From Bdellovibrionales bacterium (GTDB lineage Bacteria; Bdellovibrionota; Bacteriovoracia; Bacteriovoracales; Bacteriovoracaceae): DNA of 7,741 nt. The DNA lies in the NCBI GenBank assembly GCA_005791855.1, contig SXUH01000332.1, positions 1 to 7,741 on the forward strand, in the 5' to 3' direction. The notes beneath the pieces are model-generated. The model saw only the letters and a list, made by a program, of their open reading frames with translations, did no database searches and had not been told where the DNA came from. Numbering within the stretch: position 1 is the stretch's first letter; each line of letters begins with the position of its first letter. Both the position numbers and the translations under genes were made by a program. Below are positions 1 through 5,464 of the stretch, in pieces.

Positions 1-135
1 CGCGGTCGGGTCATCGACACCTACTACGGCTACAACGACTACTACTCCCGCGGCTGCTCCCGCGCCCTCCAGCAGTGTCGCTTCGAAATCAGCCACCGGG
101 GAATGTACGCCAACCGGTGCGTCGTCCAGTACTAA
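1..135 (+). CDS. C-terminal end of a Cys/Tyr-rich hypothetical protein (partial)
   Basis: This is the last 44 codons of a gene that enters from the left edge, read in frame 1 and ending in TAA at 133-135. The visible part is rich in tyrosine and arginine and holds three cysteines in a C-x6-C-x13-C pattern (local residues 19, 26 and 40). Such spacing is common in small secreted proteins with disulfides, so an exported protein is a reasonable inference, but the N-terminus is missing and I recognise no family. Codon use matches the rest of the window and a terminator hairpin follows 11 bp after the stop, both of which support a real gene end. Confidence 0.6.
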   Translation, partial: RGRVIDTYYGYNDYYSRGCSRALQQCRFEISHRGMYANRCVVQY

Positions 136-146
136 GGTTAAAAAAA

Positions 147-166
147 GGACCCACTCCGGTGGGTCC
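147..166. terminator. Bidirectional rho-independent terminator
   Basis: A perfect 8-bp stem (GGACCCAC at 147-154, GTGGGTCC at 159-166) encloses a TCCG tetraloop. On the minus strand the hairpin is followed by seven T residues (140-146), making a strong terminator for the leftward DUF2383 gene, whose stop lies 15 bp away. On the plus strand it is followed only by TTTCT, a weaker U-tract, and would end the partial gene at the left edge. It sits between two convergent genes, where a shared terminator is expected. Confidence 0.9.
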
Positions 167-181
167 TTTCTCCGCAACGCT

Positions 182-595
182 CTACTGGATGTAGCGGTTG
201 ATCGTGCTGATGTGCCTTTCCTGCTGCGGAAGGAGCTCAGACTGGATCACCTGTCTTAGTTCCGAAGAAACGGCGTTGTCCGCCAGCGCTTCCTTGTACT
301 CTTTCATTCCGTACTCCTCACCGACCTTCAGCGCCTGGACGGCGGCCTTGTCACCGAAGAGGGAAGCCCCGCCGGTGAACGCCGAGGCGAAGGCGCCCCA
401 CGGGCCCGCCGAGTTGGTGCTTTCCTTGAAGTCCGCGCCGGCGTAGCGCTTGAGGGTATCCACGGCCCGGACGTGGTCTTCTCTGATGGTGGAGAGCTCG
501 GTCCTTTCCATGTCGTTGTTGATCTTCGCGAGAACCGCATCGATGCTCTGGACTGCGGCGAGTTCGCCACGGATCAGTTCGTCTACTTGTTTCAT
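182..595 (-). CDS. DUF2383 (PA2169-like) ferritin-like four-helix protein
   Basis: The 137-residue product resembles the DUF2383/PA2169 family, which has a ferritin-like four-helix bundle and no firmly established function. The family-like core runs from about residue 45 to 137. It has a central glycine-rich stretch (PWGAFASAFTGG, 65-76), then GEEYGMKEYKEAL (92-104) with conserved acidic and tyrosine positions, and a final helix with E126-x-H128. Possible metal ligands are E39, H41, E93, E94, E126 and H128, but iron binding is an inference. There is no signal peptide, so it is probably cytoplasmic. The start at 595 is fixed by a strong Shine-Dalgarno sequence (AAGGAGG). The gene lies 126 bp downstream of the protease pair and ends at a strong terminator, so it may be transcribed alone or by read-through. 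Family members often appear in stress-related settings, but nothing here proves that role. Confidence 0.8.
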   Translation of the reverse strand: MKQVDELIRGELAAVQSIDAVLAKINNDMERTELSTIREDHVRAVDTLKRYAGADFKESTNSAGPWGAFASAFTGGASLFGDKAAVQALKVGEEYGMKEYKEALADNAVSSELRQVIQSELLPQQERHISTINRYIQ

Positions 596-600
596 AAATT

Positions 601-607
601 CCTCCTT
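601..607 (-). promoter_or_regulatory. Strong Shine-Dalgarno of the DUF2383 gene
   Basis: On the minus strand AAGGAGG lies 5 bp before the ATG at 595. It is the best ribosome binding site in the window and contrasts with the weak or absent sites in front of several other genes. It fixes the DUF2383 start and suggests high translation. Confidence 0.85.
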
Positions 608-622
608 GGAATAATAGAATCG

Positions 623-660
623 TTATCCACATGATGGAGCAGCCTCGTGGCCTTGTGGAT
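623..660. promoter_or_regulatory. DnaA-box-like sequence within an inverted repeat
   Basis: The plus strand carries TTATCCACA at 623-631, identical to the strong E. coli DnaA box consensus. Its seven-base part ATCCACA (625-631) is repeated in inverted orientation as TGTGGAT at 654-660, with a 22-bp spacer and arm centres 29 bp apart, close to three helical turns. The second arm read as a DnaA box (AAATCCACA) has two mismatches. The element lies 28-65 bp upstream of the DUF2383 start, just next to an AT-rich tract (661-680), so a DNA-binding operator is plausible. Whether the protein is DnaA or another dimeric regulator cannot be told from sequence. Confidence 0.5.
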
Positions 661-721
661 TTAATTTATTCGCAAATTTATGGAGTTAGGCAGTGACGCC
701 GGTGTGACTAACGAAAACGCT

Positions 722-1825
722 TCACTTCTTCGGAGGGTTTAACATTTGTTTAAGGAAGGTTTGGTTCTCTTTGTTTGCCAGGTTCACGACGTAGCTCTTG
801 TACTCGACGTCGTAGGTTCTCTTCACGACGAATTGCGCGGGCACCTTCCCCGTGCGGTCGAGGAAACCGGCGGCCTTCAGGTACTTCTTCATGAATGGAA
901 ACTTCGCATCGGCCTTTGAGAAGAGTTCCCAGTCTCGGAGTTCATCATCCGTGTGCTTCTTCCCGGCGAGCGGAATCTCGGTCACCGCACCCGTGACAGT
1001 GTCGACGACGCTGATGCGCAGGTTCGTCGCCGTGATCTCAGTAGCCGAAGAGATCCCGGTGATGATGTTCTTCCCGGAGCCGTCCTTCTCGATGACCGGG
1101 CCCCCGGAGTCGCCAGGGAGAAGGCCCGCGCCGGGAGTGGCCTTCACTTCGAGCTGACCGCTCACGATGGAATGCTCCCGCTTCGCCTTGAAGGTTAGAA
1201 ACGACGTCAGCTCCGTTGAAAACTTCTCGAGGTCCCTCACGGGCCCCGGGGCCCGCAGGTAGTCGCAATCTTCGAATACGTTTTTCCCCAGCTGGAGCTT
1301 TCGCTCCTCCGCCGGATCCCCGGACCGGTACATGGACTCGAAACTTTTGCCGTCCCAGAACGGTGTGGTGTCCCCGTAGCCGTAGACGGTGATCTCCCGG
1401 CGGTTAGGAAGGGTGGTGGCTTCAGAGACGAGGGTGGCGAAGTGCCCTCCCTCGGGCCTTGGCATTCGCCTGGTTCGAATCAAGGCGACGTCCAGTCCCT
1501 CGCAGCCTTCACAGAGACTTCCCTCCGGGGTTGTCTTGTCGGCCTTCCGGGCCTTGAGGTATCCGGGGTTCACGTGGATGCTCACCACCTCAACCCTCGG
1601 GATGGTGACGGAGGACAGGACGACGCCCCCCTCGACCACGCAGTGAGCGGCGGTGATGAGCCAGTCCACGGAGATGCGGGTCAGGGTACAGACCGAAGGC
1701 TCGGTCATCTGGTAGAGGTCCTTCGGTGGGATCTTCACTTCCTCTCCGCCGTCGATGGGCCTTCGGAGCGCCTGGGCGGGGTAGCTCGAGAGGCCCAGGA
1801 GGAGCAGGAACGGGAAGGCCTTCAT
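722..1825 (-). CDS. Secreted S1 (chymotrypsin-fold) serine protease, paralogue 1
   Basis: The 367-residue protein starts with a Sec signal peptide (about residues 1-19, ending AQA) and an S1 protease domain. The catalytic triad is visible: H61 in TAAHC, D112 in LDVALI and S240 in GDSGGPV. C46 and C62 match the disulfide that normally flanks the catalytic histidine. A CxxC pair (C105, C108) just before the catalytic Asp and a lone C187 are shared with the neighbouring paralogue. Counting back six residues from the catalytic Ser gives Gly234 at the position that is Asp189 in trypsin, so trypsin-like Arg/Lys specificity is unlikely. About 75 C-terminal residues form an extra module beyond the protease core, also shared with the paralogue. 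The ATG overlaps the stop of the upstream protease gene (ATGA, 1822-1825) and a GGAGGG site precedes it, indicating translational coupling. The substrate is unknown; export is to the periplasm or beyond. Confidence 0.9.
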   Translation of the reverse strand: MKAFPFLLLLGLSSYPAQALRRPIDGGEEVKIPPKDLYQMTEPSVCTLTRISVDWLITAAHCVVEGGVVLSSVTIPRVEVVSIHVNPGYLKARKADKTTPEGSLCEGCEGLDVALIRTRRMPRPEGGHFATLVSEATTLPNRREITVYGYGDTTPFWDGKSFESMYRSGDPAEERKLQLGKNVFEDCDYLRAPGPVRDLEKFSTELTSFLTFKAKREHSIVSGQLEVKATPGAGLLPGDSGGPVIEKDGSGKNIITGISSATEITATNLRISVVDTVTGAVTEIPLAGKKHTDDELRDWELFSKADAKFPFMKKYLKAAGFLDRTGKVPAQFVVKRTYDVEYKSYVVNLANKENQTFLKQMLNPPKK

Positions 1826-2895
1826 TTGCCCTCCAAAACTTTCCTGATGAACTCCTGGTTGTCCGGGGTCGCGAGATTGGTCACGTTGTTCCGGCTCTCC
1901 AGTTCGTAGGAGCGCCCGAGGCGGTACTTCGCCGGAAGCTTCCCGCTGGGATCCAGGAGGTTCGCTTTCTTGAGGTAGCTGTCGATGTACTTGAAGTGGG
2001 AGTGGGGGAGTGAGGCGAGCCCCCAGTTCTGCTTCTCTTCCTTAGTCTGCTCGTCGGTGAGGGGGAGCTCGAGGACCTTCCCCGTCGTCGTGTCTTCCAC
2101 CACGATCTTAAAGTTCGTCCCGTTCTGGCCCACGGAGGCGTTGATCCCCGTGATGGTGTTCCGCCCTTGCGCGTCTTTCTCGATCACCGGTCCGCCGGAG
2201 TCTCCACCCAAGAGCGACGGGGCGGCGGTCTTTCCGATGACGAGGCTGCCGTCACCGTAGACGGTGTGGGTCCGGGAGCCCTTGAAGCTCATGATCTTCG
2301 CCATCTGCCGGGAGACCTTCTCGAGGTCGCTCACGGGGTTCTGGAAATTAAGGAAGTCGCAGTCGTCCCACTGGTTCTGCCCGGTCTGGAGGTTCTGGGC
2401 GAGCTCATCCAGTTCGAAGTCTTTCCCGTTCCAGAACGCCTTGGTCATACCGAAGCCGTAGAGGGTGATGGAAGAGCGCTTCCGGGTGAACTTCGTGTCC
2501 TGGTCGAGGAGCCGCGCGAAGAAAGTCTTCTTCGGCTGAAGCCCGGGCCGGACCTTGATGAGGGCGAGGTCGTTTGCGACGCACTCGTCGCAGGCGTACT
2601 CTTTATCGGTGGATTGGTTTTTCGCGTCGATGTACTTCTGGTTCACGTGCACGCTCACCACCTTCATCCCCGGGACCTCGATGGAGCGGTTATTCAGGTC
2701 GGCGGAGACGATGCAGTGGGCGGCGGTGATGAACCATTCCTCGGAGATCCTCGTGGCCGTGCAGATCCGCGTGCCGTTGTAGATCCGTACGATGTCCGGG
2801 ATGGGGACCTTGACGTCCTCGCCGCCGTCGATGGGTCTCCTCCCCCAGGACGCGGGCGCAAGGAATAAGGATAGAGAGAGGAGGAGGGTCTTCAT
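1822..2895 (-). CDS. Secreted S1 (chymotrypsin-fold) serine protease, paralogue 2
   Basis: The product has 357 residues, counting from the ATG at 2895. A longer open frame reaches 3447, but the added part is low-complexity translation antisense to the GNAT gene, and the signal peptide (MKTLLLSLSLFLAPASWG) begins at 2895. The triad is H60 (TAAHC), D109 (NDLALIK) and S233 (GGDSGGP). C45/C61 match the histidine-loop disulfide, and C102/C105 form a CxxC before the catalytic Asp, with C179 further on. The residue equivalent to trypsin Asp189 is Ser227, as in chymotrypsin, so basic substrates are unlikely. The protein aligns with the downstream paralogue from signal peptide to C-terminus, at roughly 40-50 percent identity by eye, so the pair arose by tandem duplication. 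No clear Shine-Dalgarno precedes the ATG. The start lies 59 bp after the GNAT stop, so co-transcription or a private promoter are both possible. Confidence 0.9.
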   Translation of the reverse strand: MKTLLLSLSLFLAPASWGRRPIDGGEDVKVPIPDIVRIYNGTRICTATRISEEWFITAAHCIVSADLNNRSIEVPGMKVVSVHVNQKYIDAKNQSTDKEYACDECVANDLALIKVRPGLQPKKTFFARLLDQDTKFTRKRSSITLYGFGMTKAFWNGKDFELDELAQNLQTGQNQWDDCDFLNFQNPVSDLEKVSRQMAKIMSFKGSRTHTVYGDGSLVIGKTAAPSLLGGDSGGPVIEKDAQGRNTITGINASVGQNGTNFKIVVEDTTTGKVLELPLTDEQTKEEKQNWGLASLPHSHFKYIDSYLKKANLLDPSGKLPAKYRLGRSYELESRNNVTNLATPDNQEFIRKVLEGK

Positions 2896-2901
2896 CGTAC
2901 T

Positions 2902-2930
2902 GGTATCGGAATTCTCAGGGAACTTTTCAA
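2902..2930 (-). promoter_or_regulatory. Possible promoter of the protease pair
   Basis: On the minus strand TTGAAA (2930-2925, close to the -35 consensus) is followed after 17 bp by GATACC (2907-2902), a poor -10 match at three of six positions. If real, transcription would start at about 2895, the A of the ATG, giving a leaderless message. That would fit the missing Shine-Dalgarno sequence, but the weak -10 keeps this tentative. Confidence 0.25.
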
Positions 2931-2954
2931 TCGGATAAAGGCTGACGGTTGGAC

Positions 2955-3440
2955 TCAGGATAGGGCGAGCTTCAGCGGATAGCAGGGGATGGGCACGCCC
3001 CCGATCTCCACTGTGTCCATCCCGGCGGTGAGCGTGAAGCCCCGGGACCGGTAGAAGGCCAGGGCCGTGAGAGTAGAATGGAGGTGGAGTTCCTTTATTC
3101 CGTTTCGCCGGGCTTCCTCCTCCATCACGCCGAGGAGTCCCTTCCCGGCCCCCTCCCCCCGGACGTCGGTGGTCAGATAGAGGCCCATGACCTCGGCCAC
3201 GGTGGCGTCCATCAACGCCAGGTGGGCGAAGCCCTGGATCGTCGAAGCCTTCACGACCACCCACAGGAGGTCCCGGTCCATGGCCGCGCGGAGGTGCGTC
3301 TCCCGGAACGGTCGGCCCGACCAGGCCGCGACCTGCTCCGGAGTGTAGTCCGGGGCGCAGATCTCTCGGATCGACCGGACGTGGGATTCGTAGATCCCGC
3401 GGGCATCTGAATGGCGGGCTCGGCGGATGGTGAAGGGCAT
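2955..3440 (-). CDS. GNAT-family N-acetyltransferase
   Basis: A 161-residue protein with the GNAT fold, which transfers an acetyl group from acetyl-CoA to an amine. The acetyl-CoA binding motif A is clear: strand beta-4 (VMGLYLTTDV, 84-93) runs into R94-G-E-G-A-G, the R/Q-x-x-G-x-G/A pyrophosphate-binding loop. The later ALAFYRSRGF segment (127-135) is the typical motif B, with Tyr130 as the usual general-acid candidate. The N-terminal part (IRRARHSDARGIYESH) and the TPEQVAAW segment (33-40) are common in YafP-like and related GNATs. There is no signal peptide or membrane segment, so it should be cytoplasmic. The substrate cannot be predicted. The start at 3440 fits the GNAT N-terminus. A TAGAAT hexamer lies only 5 bp upstream of it, with no good Shine-Dalgarno. 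It is the first leftward gene of the divergent pair and could lead an operon with the proteases. Confidence 0.88.
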   Translation of the reverse strand: MPFTIRRARHSDARGIYESHVRSIREICAPDYTPEQVAAWSGRPFRETHLRAAMDRDLLWVVVKASTIQGFAHLALMDATVAEVMGLYLTTDVRGEGAGKGLLGVMEEEARRNGIKELHLHSTLTALAFYRSRGFTLTAGMDTVEIGGVPIPCYPLKLALS

Positions 3441-3475
3441 GGACCATTCTACCCCCGGGCCTCTTTTTCCGTCTA
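3441..3475 (-). promoter_or_regulatory. Candidate promoter of the GNAT gene, possibly leaderless
   Basis: On the minus strand TAGACG (3475-3470, four of six -35 matches) is followed after 18 bp by TAGAAT (3451-3446, five of six -10 matches). The hexamer lies 5 bp before the ATG, so transcription would begin at or beside the start codon. The G-run within the spacer (GGGGG) is too far from the ATG to be a normal ribosome binding site. Confidence 0.4.
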
Positions 3476-3484
3476 CGCTTCCGA

Positions 3485-3519
3485 TTTACATTCTCCGAAA
3501 ACCTGTAAGAATCTAGGGA
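3485..3519 (+). promoter_or_regulatory. Candidate promoter of the permease gene
   Basis: TTTACA (3485-3490) and AAGAAT (3507-3512) form a -35/-10 pair with a 16-bp spacer, directed to the right. The predicted transcript start at about 3519 leaves only a few bases before the ATG at 3522. An inverted repeat, TTACA (3486-3490) and TGTAA (3504-3508), overlaps both elements and could be an operator, although five-base arms can arise by chance. Confidence 0.4.
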
Positions 3520-3521
3520 CC

Positions 3522-4760
3522 ATGTCGCATTCGGAAAACACCTACTTCAGAGGCTTCGCCTGGAAAAGCATCCGCCGGAACAAGGGCCGGAGCTCCTTCA
3601 TCAGCTTGACGGTGGCCCTGGCCGTGACCGTCTCCGTCTGGATCATGGTCTTCTTCCAAGGGGTGAACACGCACATGGAGCGGGCCGTGGTGGACACCAA
3701 CACCGGCTTCTTCCAGCTCCAGGAGCCGAACTTCGCGAAGTCCTCCGATTCGAGCAGGCCCCTCCCCGTGACGGAGAAGCTCTCCACCGGATTAAAAAAT
3801 TCACCGGCGAGCCACTATTCCCCGGAGCTGGTCTTCGACGGCTACCTCGTGGCCCCCGAGGGCGCCGCGACCCTGACGGTGATCGGCGTGGACCCCGAGC
3901 TCCACCGGAACGTCGTCCCGATCACCCAGAACCTCGAGGCCGGAACCTACTTCAGCTCCCCCGAGCTCCCCACCGTGGTCATCGGCAAGGAGCTCGCCCG
4001 GCGGTTCAACCTCGGCCTCGGCGATTCGCTGGTGGTGAACTACCAGGACCACCTGGGCGAGCTGCGCTCGGAGATCCTCCTCATCGAAGGGATCTACGCC
4101 TTCAACTCCAAGGGCTTCCAGAGTGGGCACGTCTACATCTCGCAGACGACCTGGCAGCAGCTGTTCATGAACGCGGTGAGGCCCGGGACCTTCTTCAACC
4201 GGATCGTCATCCTCGCCCCGGACCTCTCCGGCGCCGCGGCCTTCGAGGCCCTGGCCCGGGGAACGGGCCTCGCCCACAAGACCTGGAAGAACATCAACCC
4301 GGAGATCGCCGTCCTCATCGACTTCCAGGTGGGGCTGATGAACTTCTGCTTCGTCATCATCGGGATCACCATCGTCATGACCATCCTCACTCCGGTCCGC
4401 ATGCTGTGGCAGGAGCGCCTGAAGGAGCTCCGGATGCTGAAGATCCTCGGGCTCACCTCCGCGCGGATGTGGAAGATCGCCTTCCACGAGATCTACCTGA
4501 TGATGGCCCTCTGCGGGAGCTTCTCCATCTTCCTCGTGACCCTCGTGGTGGGGATCAACTCCTACACGGGGATCGACTTCGGCCTCATCAAGGAAGGGGA
4601 GAACGTCGAGCGGGCCGGGATCCAGATCCCGGAGGAGGTCTACCCGATCCTCAGAGGGGAACACCTCGTCGCGACCGCGGTCTTCGTCGTCCTCGTCCTG
4701 GGCCTCTCCTACGCCTGGTCCATTCATAAGACTTTAAAAATCATCAAGTTAGAATCCTAG
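3522..4760 (+). CDS. ABC-type permease of the FtsX/LolE/MacB type
   Basis: From the ATG at 3522 the product has 412 residues. An upstream extension of the frame to 3411 overlaps the GNAT gene and is not protein-like. The layout is that of LolC/E- and MacB-type permeases: a basic N-terminus, TM1 (about 25-48), a large periplasmic domain (about 50-268), then an FtsX domain with TM2 (270-292), TM3 (323-346) and TM4 (382-402). The cytoplasmic segment between TM2 and TM3 (QERLKELRMLKILGLTSARMWKI, shown here as Q297 to I319) has the usual pattern of acidic and Leu/Gly residues that contacts the ATPase. Such permeases move lipoproteins, peptides or lipids out of the inner membrane, or regulate cell-wall hydrolases, powered by a separate ATPase. 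No ATPase gene is present in the window, so its partner must be elsewhere. AGGGA lies only 2 bp from the ATG, too close for a normal ribosome binding site. Confidence 0.85.
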   Translation: MSHSENTYFRGFAWKSIRRNKGRSSFISLTVALAVTVSVWIMVFFQGVNTHMERAVVDTNTGFFQLQEPNFAKSSDSSRPLPVTEKLSTGLKNSPASHYSPELVFDGYLVAPEGAATLTVIGVDPELHRNVVPITQNLEAGTYFSSPELPTVVIGKELARRFNLGLGDSLVVNYQDHLGELRSEILLIEGIYAFNSKGFQSGHVYISQTTWQQLFMNAVRPGTFFNRIVILAPDLSGAAAFEALARGTGLAHKTWKNINPEIAVLIDFQVGLMNFCFVIIGITIVMTILTPVRMLWQERLKELRMLKILGLTSARMWKIAFHEIYLMMALCGSFSIFLVTLVVGINSYTGIDFGLIKEGENVERAGIQIPEEVYPILRGEHLVATAVFVVLVLGLSYAWSIHKTLKIIKLES

Positions 4761-4875
4761 CGCTGATCGTTTTTTTACCATTCTCTAGACACCCGCTTGT
4801 AATAATTACTTTTCACCCCTAAATTCCGCAGCTTGCCCCTAAGCTTACCCAATCGCTCAACATACGAGGTGCATT
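4761..4875 (+). promoter_or_regulatory. AT-rich intergenic region with candidate operon promoter
   Basis: A run of seven T (4770-4776) lies just after the permease stop, but I see no good hairpin before it, so termination there is doubtful. TTGTAA (4797-4802) and TAAATT (4820-4825), each four of six matches and 17 bp apart, form a candidate promoter for the operon to the right, with a start near 4832. The leader would contain a small hairpin (AGCTT at 4830-4834 with AAGCT at 4841-4845) and a GAGGTG ribosome binding site at 4866-4871. Confidence 0.4.
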
Positions 4876-5463
4876 GTGTACAAGATCAAGAGACTTACCC
4901 AAGAAGCGGACCTGGCCGTCTTCGAACGGTCCTACATCAGTTCGTTCTCCGAAAGATCGAAGGAGGCCAAGCGCAAGCTCAAGTGCGAAGAGCTCCGGTC
5001 GTCCCATTCGGTCTTCGCGGTCTACAAGGGTAGGAAGATCGTCGCCGGCTTCGTCCTCAACCTCTTTCCGAAGCGCTGCCTGGAGGACTTCTCGAAGACC
5101 GACCAGCGGGACATCGTCGCGAAGCTCGGCGAGGAGAACGTCTGCGAGCTCGTCGGGATCTGGAAGGACGCCGGCGAGAAGAGCGCGGCCGCGACCCTCT
5201 TCATGTGGGGCGGGATCATCTACAAGACCCTCGCCGTCGGCAGGCCCTACATCTTCGGCTGCAGCCGCTCGGAGAAGGTGGGCAGGGAGTACTACTTCCG
5301 CGCCGACCTCCAGCTCGTCCCGAACCCGCACAGCGACCTGGTGGTGTTCTACTACACGCGGAAGCAGTTCTTCATGACCTTCGTGAACAGCCTGCTGAGC
5401 TTCGCGAAGAAGAAGTCGAAGAAGAAACAGAAGCTCGCCAAGCTTAACTCGGTGGAGGCATAA
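4876..5463 (+). CDS. GNAT-fold-like protein of uncertain function with polybasic tail
   Basis: A 195-residue protein with a GTG start at 4876, chosen because GAGGTG lies 4 bp upstream. I do not recognise it firmly. The order of elements resembles a divergent GNAT fold of the acyl-homoserine-lactone-synthase or FeeM (N-acyl amino acid synthase) kind: a strand pair around SVFAVYKGRKIVAGFVLN (45-62), a strand CELVGIW (90-96), a helix AAATLFMWGGIIYKTL (104-119), then a strand PYIFGCS (124-130). The usual R/Q-x-x-G-x-G/A loop is not visible, so acyl-CoA binding is unproven. The C-terminus has an amphipathic hydrophobic stretch (FFMTFVNSLLSFA, 165-177) followed by a lysine-rich tail (KKKSKKKQK, 178-186), suggesting binding to an acidic membrane surface. 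It is the first gene of a four-gene cluster and ends one base before the next start. An acyl-transfer role would suit the neighbours but is inference. Confidence 0.75.
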   Translation: MYKIKRLTQEADLAVFERSYISSFSERSKEAKRKLKCEELRSSHSVFAVYKGRKIVAGFVLNLFPKRCLEDFSKTDQRDIVAKLGEENVCELVGIWKDAGEKSAAATLFMWGGIIYKTLAVGRPYIFGCSRSEKVGREYYFRADLQLVPNPHSDLVVFYYTRKQFFMTFVNSLLSFAKKKSKKKQKLAKLNSVEA

Positions 5464-5464
5464 G

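Noticed and set aside
685..712. GTTAG/CTAAC inverted repeat downstream of the protease pair as a terminator
   Set aside because: The stem is only five base pairs with an 18-base loop and no T-run follows on the minus strand.
2167..2868. A 233-codon plus-strand open frame antisense to the upstream protease
   Set aside because: It is a compositional shadow: the minus strand carries the complete catalytic triad and signal peptide.
2896..3447. N-terminal extension of the upstream protease to a start at 3447
   Set aside because: The added 184 residues are Pro/Gly/Arg-rich translation antisense to nothing but in another frame of the GNAT gene, and a clear signal peptide begins at 2895.
3411..3521. 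N-terminal extension of the permease to a start at 3411
   Set aside because: It would overlap the divergent GNAT gene and its promoter, and the extra 37 residues do not look like the start of an FtsX-type permease.
3801..4727. A 308-codon minus-strand open frame antisense to the permease
   Set aside because: The product is rich in Asp, Glu, Gly and His with no domain pattern, and it covers the permease, whose membrane layout is convincing.
4770..4776. Rho-independent terminator after the permease
   Set aside because: The T-run is good, but I could not find a stable stem immediately before it.
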